From NCBI RefSeq assembly GCF_012489685.1, contig NC_080041.1, positions 28,509,780 to 28,573,779 on the forward strand: a stretch of DNA of 64,000 nucleotides, in the 5' to 3' direction. Position numbers and translations under genes: made by a program. The stretch's first letter is position 1; the number at the start of each line of letters is the position of its first letter. Below are positions 1 to 9,661 of this stretch, in pieces. The stretch is from Lotus japonicus (lineage: Eukaryota; Streptophyta; Magnoliopsida; Fabales; Fabaceae). The notes beneath the pieces are model-generated. The model saw only the letters and a program-made list of their open reading frames with translations, made no database searches and was not told the DNA's origin.

Positions 1-419
1 GGAAGTACATGGTCTTCAGATTTTCTTGCTTCTGGACATCAGAGTTTCCACTATTCAGCTTCTGGATCTTCAGAGTCTTCTACACCATCAGAACATCTGA
101 ACCTTCAGAGTTTCTTGGTTGTCAGAACTTCTGGATCTTCAGAACTTCAAGTGACTGAGTCCATATAAGAGCTTGTATAAATTCAGATCTTCTGAAGCGT
201 TTCTACTGTTCAGAGTGAACATAGATGTTGCGAAAGCGTTGCTTGGGTCACTCTTTATGCACAGTGCTTCTGATTTGTGTGAGATTGAATTGAGGTCAGA
301 GCCTGTAAATAGCACACTCAGAAAAACACGTTAGAGTACCATAATTGTTCATACTCAAATGTTAACTTGTAATCATCTAAATATAGAGTTGTACTACTCG
401 ATCAAAACATGATCTTACA
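1..419 (-). repeat. 3' LTR of Sirevirus B (partial)
   Basis: This matches the last part of the 5' LTR of B (28318-28705), including private variants such as the 'gttcagagtgaacatagatgttgcg' region that differ from element A. It ends ...GATCTTACA at 419, directly next to the polypurine tract. The LTR start lies left of the window. The 5' LTR of B lacks a short stretch present here, so the pair has diverged more than the LTRs of A. Confidence 0.88.
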
Positions 420-1139
420 ATCTCCCCCTTTTTGATGATGACAAAACTAAGTATTTTGATGAACAATTCTTAAACAATAAACTGAATTCACTCAGAGTTT
501 AGAGATATAGAATAAGACTTATCCTGATGTGAATAGTTTATCTTGCTCATTCTGAGTCCAAGTCACAACTTGATTCTGAACATAGCTCCCTCTGAATCTA
601 AGACTTAATGAAAACGTTAGAAATGTCTAGATTCTGAGCTAAATAATGTAAGAGTTAAGAGTGAAGGCGCATGACATAGATGAAATAGAATAATCAGAGC
701 GCATAAGTATTCAGAGTCTACGATAAGTGGTATCAGAGTCAAATATAATTACTGCAGAGGAAGTGAAATGTATTCCTTGTATTTGCCCAGTGACACATCT
801 ATGGTCATAATAGTGGAACTCTTAAATTCTCCAAAAGAAAATTAAATCACACTAACATAGCTTACACATCAAAAACTGGGTGTACTCCCCCATTTTGTCA
901 TAAGCAAAAAGCATGGGGTGTGAAAAACTTAGTTTGAAGTACAAGGTACTCCCCCTTAGAGAAGGTCTATGTTTCAAAAAGACGGAGAAATAAACGATGC
1001 AGGAATGAGAGTTAAGCGAATTAAAGAAGGGAGTTAATGCAAAAGAAGAATCGTTTACGGAGTAAAGAGAACTTCAGTTACCAAGGACTTATCCTCGAGA
1101 AACTGTAGAAGCAATAACTTCCAAGGAGAGAATGAAGCT
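420..1139 (-). other. Polypurine tract and 3' non-coding region of Sirevirus B
   Basis: The tract at 420-434 reads on the minus strand as AAAAAGGGGGAGAT just before the 3' LTR, the expected plus-strand primer site. Further GGGGGAG-type tracts lie near 886 and 951. Multiple polypurine tracts near the 3' LTR are a described Sirevirus trait. No sense-strand ORF is visible. The right end of this stretch is upstream DNA of the antisense ORF at 1206 and is well conserved with 5617-6352 in element A. Confidence 0.75.
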
Positions 1140-1148
1140 TATATAAAG
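1140..1148 (+). promoter_or_regulatory. TATA box of the antisense ORF in element B
   Basis: The sequence is TATATAAAG, 66 bp upstream of the ATG at 1206. The same box at the same spacing occurs in element A (6353-6361), in a block conserved around it (…GAAGC-TATATAAAGCG…). The position suits a plant core promoter with a short 5' leader. Promoter activity is inferred. Confidence 0.6.
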
Positions 1149-1205
1149 CGATTTAGAAGAGGGTAAGCTTCACAACTCGATCAATACCATAAAAAGAAAA
1201 AAAAA

Positions 1206-1598
1206 ATGGCATCATACATGGTTGCACTGGAAGAGCTTAGAAGGAAGGGATTCGAGGAGGACATGTTCCTTAACATACGACATCCAGATGGTACAAAGAC
1301 CACACCAGAGCTGGCGAGGACACTGCTCGAAGAGGACCTTTGTCTAGAGCTGAAGAATGATTTGAAGGAATTCCTTACCTTCGTGGAAGAAATTCAAGAA
1401 CTCAGCCAGCTTGAGCTGAGGCTGCTGGAAGAGAAAGAATCCATAGAAGAGAGGCTCAAGACGATAGAAGAGATTCTGGAGAGGGATGAGCTAAACGTCA
1501 ATCTCAACAACATCCAGTATTCATTGGATCGTCTGGAGAAAGAGAGGTCAGAGCAGCGCCAAGAGTGCAGAAGAATGAGGGGGGATCCTCCATTCTAG
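1206..1598 (+). CDS. Antisense coiled-coil ORF of Sirevirus B (130 aa)
   Basis: This 130-residue ORF runs opposite to gag, pol and env. Its start is ATG in the context AAAAAAATGGC, conserved with element A. Residues 1-50 hold a mixed segment (EELRRKGFEED, NIRHPDG). Residues about 50-115 are rich in E, K, L and R with heptad-like spacing, suggesting a coiled coil; the end is RRMRGDPPF. I recognise no known domain. The homologue at 6417-6809 has the same length, about 98 of 130 identical residues and no indels, although flanking non-coding DNA has indels. It is convergent with the env-like gene, which ends at 1863. Function is unknown; regulation of the element or a structural role are only guesses. 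Confidence 0.62.
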   Translation: MASYMVALEELRRKGFEEDMFLNIRHPDGTKTTPELARTLLEEDLCLELKNDLKEFLTFVEEIQELSQLELRLLEEKESIEERLKTIEEILERDELNVNLNNIQYSLDRLEKERSEQRQECRRMRGDPPF

Positions 1599-1642
1599 AT
1601 TGAGGAAAAGGAAATGTATGATGTAACAGCATAATGGTTATG

Positions 1643-1648
1643 AATAAA
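1643..1648 (+). terminator. Polyadenylation signal of the antisense ORF (B)
   Basis: AATAAA lies about 45 bp after the stop codon at 1598, within TTATGAATAAA, which is conserved in element A (6853-6858). Confidence 0.45.
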
Positions 1649-1681
1649 GAAAAGAAAAATTTTGCAATCACAAAGTTATAG

Positions 1682-1754
<73 letters not shown>
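1682..1754. repeat. Compound microsatellite (TA)n(TG)n
   Basis: A short TA run is followed by about 30 TG repeats. It sits between the antisense ORF and the end of the env-like gene of B. Element A has only a short AT-rich stretch at the equivalent place, so the expansion is specific to copy B. Confidence 0.95.
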
Positions 1755-1755
<1 letters not shown>

Positions 1756-1862
1756 AAAGAGAAATAGCAACTAACAAAGCAAAGCAAATAATGTAACTTA
1801 AACAAAATAGAAAGAAGTTAAACAAAAACTAAGTGAAGAAAGAAAACGAAGAAATCCTAAGA

Positions 1863-4408
1863 CTAAGGCTTGTCAGAGCGACGCAGAAGTTCCTTAAGAA
1901 TTTGCTTCATGTCCATCAGCAGAGACTCATGAGTATCAAGATGTTGTTCCATGAGATCGAGTCTGGAAAAGCTTGACTGTGTGGAGCTAGAAGGTACATT
2001 CTGAGCAGATTGATGAGCTGGAATGGAAGCAGAAGCAGCACGAGTAAAGACCACTGGTGCAAGTGCTTGACATCTAAGGGCTTCAGCTTCAGCTTCAAGT
2101 CTCTCAGCTTCTAATCTTGCTTATTCAGCTTGTGCAGCTGCTTGACGTGCAGCTTCCTCTGCTTGCTCTTTCTTTCTTCTGGCCTCTTCAACAGCTTCAA
2201 CTAGTTTATTTCTTTGCTGTTGTTCATGCAGAGTCACTCTTCTTGAAAACCGCTGTCTAGCAGCCTCGATCCTTTGATCTCTTTCTGCAGTCAGATGCTT
2301 CATCATAATAGGAACCTGAGCTACTAACCAATTACTCAGATTATTCCACTCCTCAGCAATAGATTCAGCATTCTCACTCAGGTCAGTGTGACCTTGCACA
2401 TTGCGTAGCATCAATGAAGCTTCATGATTAAAAACATTAATGCACTCAGAGAAAAAGGTTGGTCTGAGGTAAGTGTAGGGAACTATGGAGAGATTGGTGT
2501 CAGAAGAGGTTGGGTGATTGCTACTGTTTGCCTCAGAAGCACCTTGAGGAGAGCCAACGTTAAAGGTTTGGACATGTGGTTCAGAGGCTCCAAGGTGTGG
2601 TTCAGAAGTTTCAACCAGAGGATGTGGTGATCTAACCGAAGAGTGGTTAGACACAGAGTGTTCTGGTTCTGGTTGAATTGGCTCTTGATGGACAGGGTCA
2701 GGTTGAGCTTGTTGGGCTAAAGGGTCTGCCTCATGCAAAGGGTCAGCCTGGATAGGATCATCTGGGTCAACTAGACGTGCAGGGCTAGGTCCAGGGTATC
2801 TCCTAGGGCTTGAGACCGTAAGGTAATACTCTGGGATGGCAGACACTTTTTCTTTTCTGACTTCCATGAATTTACGATGTGACTCAGAGTTATTGGAAGG
2901 TGAGGAGCCAGCAACGTTTGTTGGGAATGATACAGGAGTATAGACAGTGGAAGAATCTGTATCAGTGGTTCTGGCAACCGGACGTTCTGATGCTCTGGGG
3001 ACAGAGTGATCAGACGTTCTGGGTTCAGGTAAAGGTTGTTCAGGAATAATGGTTTCATGTTCAGAGGGTTCAAGAATTATGGGTTCTTGGTGGATTGTGA
3101 TGGGTGAGGTTGGTTCATCTGGACGTGGGGTTTGAAGCATATTCCACAGAGGGGCTTCTTGTTGGGAAGGTTGGAAAAAAGAAGACCGTGGGGAATTTGG
3201 TGGAGATGTGGTTTGGGCAGTCGGTTGAGACTCTGGGATAGTAGTGAGTTGGGTGGATGTGCGTTTGAGGAGGGTAGAAATGGGAAGTGCATCAATAGAA
3301 TCTAAATCATCATCAGATTCAATGATAGCAGACTTACTTGTACGGACAGCAGACCGAGTCACTCTGGCAGAAGTCTCCATTCTGATGACTGCAGCAGCAG
3401 GTTCCACACGTGTAGGCTTCTCCATGATTCTGACTTGTTTCTTCTTCTTCTTGGGAGGAGAAGGACCATCTTCATTATCACCATCATCACCATCATCTGG
3501 CTTGGTGGTTTCAGCATGCTTCCTCTTAGGCTGGTCAGCCTTCTTCTTCCTCTTCAGAGGAACATCAGATTCCTCAGAGGATTCTTCCAAGACCATTTTC
3601 CCCTGAACTTTCCTCTTGGGAGGAGAGTCAAACTCTAGAGCGGGTGGCAATCTTCTGAAGAATTCGTCTACATCGATCTCAAATCCTTGTTGCTTCAGAT
3701 CATTAATGTAGCACAATATTGCTTCTGGATTGTCTGCTTGGGTCCACAGAGGGAAGTCATTTAGAGGCACCCTTCTTTGTCTGATTTCAGCAGATGTATC
3801 TTCATGAGCAGGGTCTACCCTTTTCTTGACCAAGCCCATCTTCTTCAAAGATGTGGCTGTGAAGACATCACTGACTATTGTGCACAAATCCTCTGTACAT
3901 CCTGCCTTGATGAGATCTTCGACGAATTTGCTTTCAATGAAGAGATCTGAAAGCAGTCTCCCAAAGGGAATGTACTTGATGGCAGACTTGATCGAGGAAG
4001 TGGTTCTGGACTTCCTGATACATTCCTTCAGGTAAGAGAACAAGAAGAAAGGGAGGCAGATCTTCTTCTTATCCTGAATGAAGAATAGCATTGCCTTCTG
4101 GTAGAAATTGATGTAATCAGGAGAGCTACCCTTCGGCCTCTGATTGATGCAGAGAAGCAGAATCTTGTGCCAGATTCTGAGCTTGGGATGAAGGTCCATC
4201 ACCTTGTAGTTGCTCTTGCCAGGTTTCTAGGTGGTGTAGAGCGCCTTGTGGATTTCATCCTTGGTTCTGGGTGACAGCTTCGATTCTATCAGTTGAAATC
4301 GATACCCAGTTCCAGTGTTTGCACCAAGTAGGTTCACAATGGACTTCTCCATGATGATTATTCTCCTTCCAGCAATGTAGGAGACAACTTGTGTATCATC
4401 ACAGTCAT
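1863..4408 (-). pseudogene. Env-like gene of Sirevirus B, C-terminal part
   Basis: This is the downstream part of the env-like ORF; the N-terminal part is at 17716-18205, separated by element A. Frame bookkeeping shows the two parts share one frame if element A and its target duplication are set aside. The order is a conserved globular N-terminal half (related to the domain often called 'putative plant transposon protein'), a basic stretch (KKKKKQVRI), a long S/T/P-rich acidic region, and an Ala/Glu-rich coiled coil near the C-terminus ending LLRRSDKP. In-frame stops occur as TAG near 4230 and TAA at 2121-2123, where element A has sense codons. Env-like genes after pol are known in Sireviruses; an envelope role is unproven. 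Confidence 0.8.
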
Positions 4409-5616
4409 TGAAGGTATGAAAAACGGTAGAAAGGGGGGGGTTTGAATAACGTTTTCAGTATAAAACTTCCACCTTAAAGATTTTGACAAATCTTTCGAGA
4501 ACTTAAGTGCTAAAGATAAGAGATAGAAAAGCACACAAGGATTTTATCCAGGTTCACTTGATAAATCACTCAAGCTACTCCAGTCCACCCGTTAAGGTGA
4601 TTTCTTCCTTCTTAGAATGAAGGCAATCCACTAATCAGGTAAGAGTTACAACTGCACTTGAAACCTACAAGTGACTAACAATTACACTGACTTAGCTCAC
4701 ACTAAGATTCACTCTCTTAGTCTTCTCTAGGATCCGATCAGCCTTGATCTCCTAAAGGAACTAAACAAACTGTATATCAAAGAATTGTTTACAAGAGATT
4801 TGCTTCTAAAAAGCTAATAGTAAACTCAATGAATTTCAGATGAAAGAAAACTTAGAAGATTTTGAATATGTCTTGCGCGTATGTGAATGCTTCTAGCCGT
4901 TTCTTTCAGTCTTCAGCCTCTTTATATACTCCAAGGATTAGGGTTGAGCGTTGCATGGGAAATGCTACCGTTGGAGGGCAGTTCTGGAAAATCCAGCTTC
5001 TGCTGTGTCTGAGACTGTTAGGTAAGTCGTCAGGAAGGTACAGTTGCTTTTGTACTTGGATAGCGACGCGACCTTTAAACCTAGGAGACTTCTGATCAGG
5101 GGATGCTTCATATAGGAACTTGTGAAGCCGGTTGATCAGAGTCAGAAGGAAAGCACAGATCCTCTGACCATTGTATCTTCTGATTCTGAACTCAGAGGGA
5201 AGTACATGGCCTTCAGAGTTTCTTGCTTCTGGACTTCAGAGTTTCCACTATTCAGCTTCTGTATCTTCAGAGTCTTCTACACTATCAGAACATCTGAGCC
5301 TTCAGTGTTTCTTGGTTATCAGACTTTCTGGATCTTCAGAGCTTCTAGTGACTGAGTCCTCATCAGAGTTTGTATAGCTTCAGAACTTCTGAAGCTTTTC
5401 CACTGTTCATACTGAACATGGTGAATGCGAAAGCGTTGCTTGGGTTGCTCTTTATACACAGTGCTTCTGATTTGTGTGAGATTGAGTTGAGGTCAGAGCC
5501 TGCAAATAGCACACTCAGAAAAACACGTTAGAGTACCACAATTGTTCATATCAAAAGGTTAACTTGTAATCATCAAAACATAGAGTTGTACTACTAGATC
5601 AAAACTTGATCTTACA
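4409..5616 (-). repeat. 3' LTR of Sirevirus A
   Basis: It spans TGAAGG...CTTACA on the plus strand and is bordered on its inner side by the polypurine tract. A TATA box (minus strand TATATAAAG, about 4920-4928) lies in the LTR, as in the 5' copy. Confidence 0.93.
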
Positions 5617-6352
5617 ATCTCCCCCTTTTTGATGATGACAAAACTAAGATTTTTGATGAACAATTCTTAAACATTAAACTGAATTCACTCAGAGTTTAGA
5701 GATATAGAATAAGACTTATCCTGATGTGAATAGTTTATCTTGCTCATTCTGAATTCAAGTCACTGCTTGATTCTGAGCTTAGCTCCCCCTGAATCTAATA
5801 CTTGATGAAAACGTTAGTAAAGTCTAGATTCTGAGCTAAATGATATAAGAGTTCAGAGTGAAAAACTTATGACATAGATGAAAATCGAGTAATCAGAGCG
5901 CATAAGTGATCAGAGTCACGGACAACGTATCAGAGTCTTGGGTATCAGAGTCAACTTAGAATCACTTCAGAAGAAGTGAAATGTATTCCTTGTATTTGCC
6001 CAGTGACACATCTATGGTCATGAAGGTGGAACTCTTAAATTCTCCAAAAATAAATCACACTAACACATCTTACACATCAAAAACTGGGTTTACTCCCCCT
6101 TTTTGTCATAAGCAAAAAGCTTGGGGTGTGAAAAACTTAGCTTGAAGTACAAGGTACTCCCCCTTAGAGAAGGTCTAAGTTTAAAGAAAATGAAAACGAG
6201 GTAAGAATCAGAGTTAGGCGAAATAAATAGAAGAGTTAATGCAAGAGAAGAACGTTTACCACCGGTCAAGTGAGTAAAGAGAAGGGTCAGTTACCAAGAA
6301 CTTAACCTCGAGAAACCGTAGGAGCATTAACTTTCAGAGAGAAAGTGAAGCC
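5617..6352 (-). other. Polypurine tract and 3' non-coding region of Sirevirus A
   Basis: The primary tract is at 5617-5630 (minus strand AAAAAGGGGGAGAT). Extra tracts of the same GGGGGAG type lie near 5783, 6092 and 6166. There is no sense-strand ORF. The right part is the conserved upstream region of the antisense ORF. Confidence 0.75.
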
Positions 6353-6361
6353 TATATAAAG
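6353..6361 (+). promoter_or_regulatory. TATA box of the antisense ORF in element A
   Basis: TATATAAAG lies 64 bp upstream of the ATG at 6417, matching 1140-1148 in element B in sequence and spacing. The sense-strand LTR promoter (17019-17027, minus strand) uses the same nonamer. Confidence 0.62.
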
Positions 6362-6416
6362 CGTTGGAGAGAAAGGTAAGCTTCACACCTCGAACAATTT
6401 TCAGTAAGGAAAAAAA

Positions 6417-6809
6417 ATGGCATCATACATCGTAGCACTAGAAGAGCTGAGGAAGAAGGCCTTTGAGGAGGACTTGTTCCTTAACATCAGGCATCCAGAG
6501 GGTACAACGACCATCTCGGAGCTGACACGGACACTGCTGGAGGAGGACCTGCGTCCAGAGTTGAAGAGAGACCTGAGGGAATTTTTTGCCTTCTTAGAGG
6601 AGGTGCAAGAACTCAGCCGGCTTGAACTCAAGCTGCTGGAAGAAAAAGAGATCTTGGAAGAGAAGCTCAAGACTTCAGAAGAGATTCTGGAGAGGGATGA
6701 GCTAAAGGACAGGCTCAGCAACATCCAGTATGCACTGGAGCGTCTGGAGAAGGATGGGTCAGAGCAGCGCCAGGAGTGCAGAAGAATGAGGAGGGATCCT
6801 CCATTCTAG
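6417..6809 (+). CDS. Antisense coiled-coil ORF of Sirevirus A (130 aa)
   Basis: This is the homologue of the ORF at 1206-1598, at the same place in the element and with the same length. It starts MASYIVALEELRKK and ends RRMRRDPPF. Most of the 32 differences from copy B are conservative (K/R, D/E, I/V/L, M/L), and the charged heptad-like region at residues 50-115 is kept. The ORF runs from near the polypurine tract toward the env-like gene, so the two are convergent with about 200 bp between stops. A TATA box, an A-rich leader just before the ATG and an AATAAA signal make a complete-looking transcription unit. I know no family for it. The alternative is a chance open frame in conserved DNA, but the lack of indels argues against that. 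Confidence 0.66.
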   Translation: MASYIVALEELRKKAFEEDLFLNIRHPEGTTTISELTRTLLEEDLRPELKRDLREFFAFLEEVQELSRLELKLLEEKEILEEKLKTSEEILERDELKDRLSNIQYALERLEKDGSEQRQECRRMRRDPPF

Positions 6810-6852
6810 ACTTTAGGGAAAGAATGTATGATGTAAACATAAAGAGATTATG

Positions 6853-6858
6853 AATAAA
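6853..6858 (+). terminator. Polyadenylation signal of the antisense ORF (A)
   Basis: AATAAA lies about 44 bp after the stop, in the same TTATGAATAAA context as element B. Confidence 0.45.
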
Positions 6859-7007
6859 AAGATTTTTGCAAACACATGTGACACAAATATATATAGATAT
6901 GCATAAATAATCACAAACGAACAAAGTAGAATAGATAAATAAAAAGAAACAGAGTTTAACAAAAATAAAACAACGTTAAAAAAAAGAAAAGCGAGGAGAT
7001 CCTAAAA

Positions 7008-8444
7008 CTAGGGTTTATCCGTTCGACGCAGAAGTTCCATCATCATGTGCTTCATCTCAATTAGCATGGATTCATGAGTGTCAAGACGCTGTTCCATGAT
7101 GTCGAGTCTGGACGAGCTTGACTGAGTAGAACCGGAAGGAACATTCTGAGCAGCTTGAGGATCTGGAATGGAAGCAGAAGCAGCAGGAGTAAACACTACT
7201 GGTGCAAGTGCTTGGCATCTAAGAGCTTCAGCCTCAGCTTCAAGTCGTTCTGCCTCTAATCTGGCTTGTTCAGCTTGAGCTGCTGCTTGACGTGCAGCTT
7301 CTTCTGCTAGAGCTTTCTTTCTCTTGGCTTCTTCAATAGCTTCAAGAAGCTTATGTCTCTGTTCTTGTTCATGAAGAGCCACCCTTCTAGCAAACCTTTG
7401 CTTTGCAGCCTCAATCCTCTGACTTCCTTCTGCATGCAGGAGCTGCATCATAATTGGAACTTGAGCCACTAGCCAAGTGCCCAGATTGTTCCACTCATCA
7501 GCCACATGTTCAGCATTCTCACTTAGGTCAGTCTGACCGTGTACATTGCGGAGCCTCAAAGAGGCTTCATGATAGAAAATATTGATGCACTCAGAGAGAG
7601 ATGTGGGTCGGAGGTGAGTGTAAGGAATTATGGAGAGGTTGGTTTCAGGAGAGGCTGGGTGATTGCTGCTGTGAGCTTCAGAGGCACCTTGTGGAGAACC
7701 AATGTTAATCATTTGAGCATTGGGTTCAGAGGTTCCAAGGTGAGGTTCTGAAGTTTCAACCAGAGGATGGGGTGATCTAACCGAGGATTGGTTAGACACA
7801 GATTGTTCTGGTTCAGGCTCTGGTTGAATAGGCTCTTGTTGGTCTGGGGCAGGGTGAGCTTGTTGAGCCAAGGGGTCTGCCTCTTGTAAAGGATTGGCCA
7901 AGATAGGTTCATCTGGGTCAACTAGACGTTCAGGTCTAGGGCCAGGATATCTCCTAGGGCTTGGACAAGTGAGGTAATACTCTTCTAAGGTAGACACCTT
8001 TTCTTTTCTGACCTCCATGAATTTTCTAATGGATTCAGAGTTATTGGAGGGAGAAGAATCAGCAACATTGGTTGGGAAGGATACAGGTGTATAGGCTGTG
8101 GAAGAGTCTGTATCAGTAGTTTTGAGAGCAAGACGTTCTGATGCTCTTGGGACAGAGTGATCAGAGGTTCTGGGTTCAGGTTCTGTGTGGGTAGGCTCTG
8201 GTTGTGCATGAATGATGGGTTCAGAAGATAATGGGTTGTACTGAATGGTAATGGGAGAGGTAGGTTCTTCTGACCTAGAGGGTTGGTTCTGAAGCAAATT
8301 CCAGAGAGGTGCTTCAGTAGGGGAAGGTTGAAAGAATGAAGATCTTGGGGAATGTGGTGGAGAGGTTGTTTGTGCAGCTGGTTGGGATTCAGGAATAGGA
8401 GTGAGGGGATTTGAGGAGTGTTTGAGCATGGCAGATATAGGGAG
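7008..8444 (-). pseudogene. Env-like gene of Sirevirus A, C-terminal part
   Basis: This is the C-terminal part of the env-like protein, from an S/T/P-rich acidic region (repeated EPxPEP and SEPH/SEPN motifs) to an Ala/Glu/Arg-rich coiled coil ending LLRRTDKP. It is cut from the N-terminal part by a solo LTR at 8445-9661. Removing the LTR and one TSD copy (1222 bases) puts both parts in one frame. Unlike copy B there is no premature stop in the coiled coil. Confidence 0.82.
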
Positions 8445-9661
8445 TGAAGGTATGAAAAACGGTAGAAAGGGGGGGTTTGAATAACGTTTTCAGTACAAAA
8501 CTTCCACCTTAAGGACTTTAACAAATCTTTCCAAAACTTAAGTGCTAAAGATAAGAGATAGAGAAGCACACAAGGATTTTATCCTGGTTCACTTGATAAA
8601 TCACTCAAGCTACTCCAGTCCACCCGTTAAGGTCATTTCTTCCTTCTTAGAATGAAGGCAATCCACTAATCAGGTAGGAGTTACAACTGCACTTGAAACC
8701 TACAAGTGACTAACAATTACACTGACTTAGCTCACACTAAGATTCACTCTCTTAGTCTTCTCTAGGATCCGATCAACCTTGATCTCCTAAAGGAACTAAA
8801 CAAACTGTTTATCAAAGAAATGTTTACAAGAGATTTGCTTCTAAAAAGCTAATAGTAAACTCAATGAATTTCAGATGAAAGAAAGCTTAGAATATTTTGA
8901 ATATGTCTTGCGTATGTGAATGTTTCTTCTCTTTTTCTCGCCGCTTCTTTCAATCTTCAGCCTCTATATATACTCCAAGGATTAGGGTTGAGAATTGCAT
9001 GGGAAATGCTACCGTTGGAGGGCAGTTCTGGAAAATCCAGCTTCTGCTGTGGCTGAGAACGTTAGGTAGGTCGTCAGGAAGGTACACTTGCTTTTGTACT
9101 TGGATAGCGACTTGACCTTTTAACCTAGGAGACTTCTGATCAGAGGAATGCTTCGTATTGGAACTTGTGAAGCCGGTTGATCAGAGTCAGAGGGAAAGCA
9201 CAGATCCTCTGACCATTGTATCTTCTGATTCTGAACTCAGAGGGAAGAACATGGCCTTCAGAGTTTCTTGCTTCTGGACTTCAGAGTTTCCACTATTCAG
9301 CTTCTGGATCTTCAGAGTCTTCTACACCATCAGAACATCTGAACCTTCAGTGTTTCTTTGTTATCACAACTTCTGGATCTTCAGAGCTTCTAGCGACTGA
9401 GTCCACATCAGAGTTTGTATAGCTTCAGAACCTCTGAAGCTTTTCCACTGTTCATACTGAACATGGTGAATGCGAAAGCGTTGCTTGGGTTATCCTTTAT
9501 ACACAGTGCTTCTGATTTGTGTGAGATTGAGTTGAGGTCAGAGCCTGTAAATAGCACACTCAGAAAAACACGTTAGAGTACCACAATTGTTCATATCAAA
9601 AGGTTAACTTGTAATCATCAAAACATAGAGTTGTACTACTCGATCAAAACTTGATCGTACA
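8445..9661 (-). mobile_element. Solo LTR of the Sirevirus A/B family inside the env-like gene of A
   Basis: A complete LTR (TGAAGG...CGTACA, 1217 bp) is flanked by a perfect 5-bp duplication GGGAG (8440-8444 and 9662-9666). No internal element sequence is present, so unequal recombination between two LTRs removed the body after insertion. It carries the LTR TATA box and the terminal inverted motif GATCAA-AAC-TTGATC (9642-9656). Confidence 0.95.

Noticed and set aside
1504..1770. Minus-strand frame rich in HT repeats
   Set aside because: It is produced by the TG microsatellite and is antisense to the conserved 130-codon ORF.
4862..5095. Identical 77-aa frames at 4862-5095 and 16961-17194, and similar ones in other LTRs
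   Set aside because: They are identical because they lie in the two LTRs of element A. The frames are not kept in LTRs of B or the solo copy and cross the LTR TATA box region, so they are not genes.
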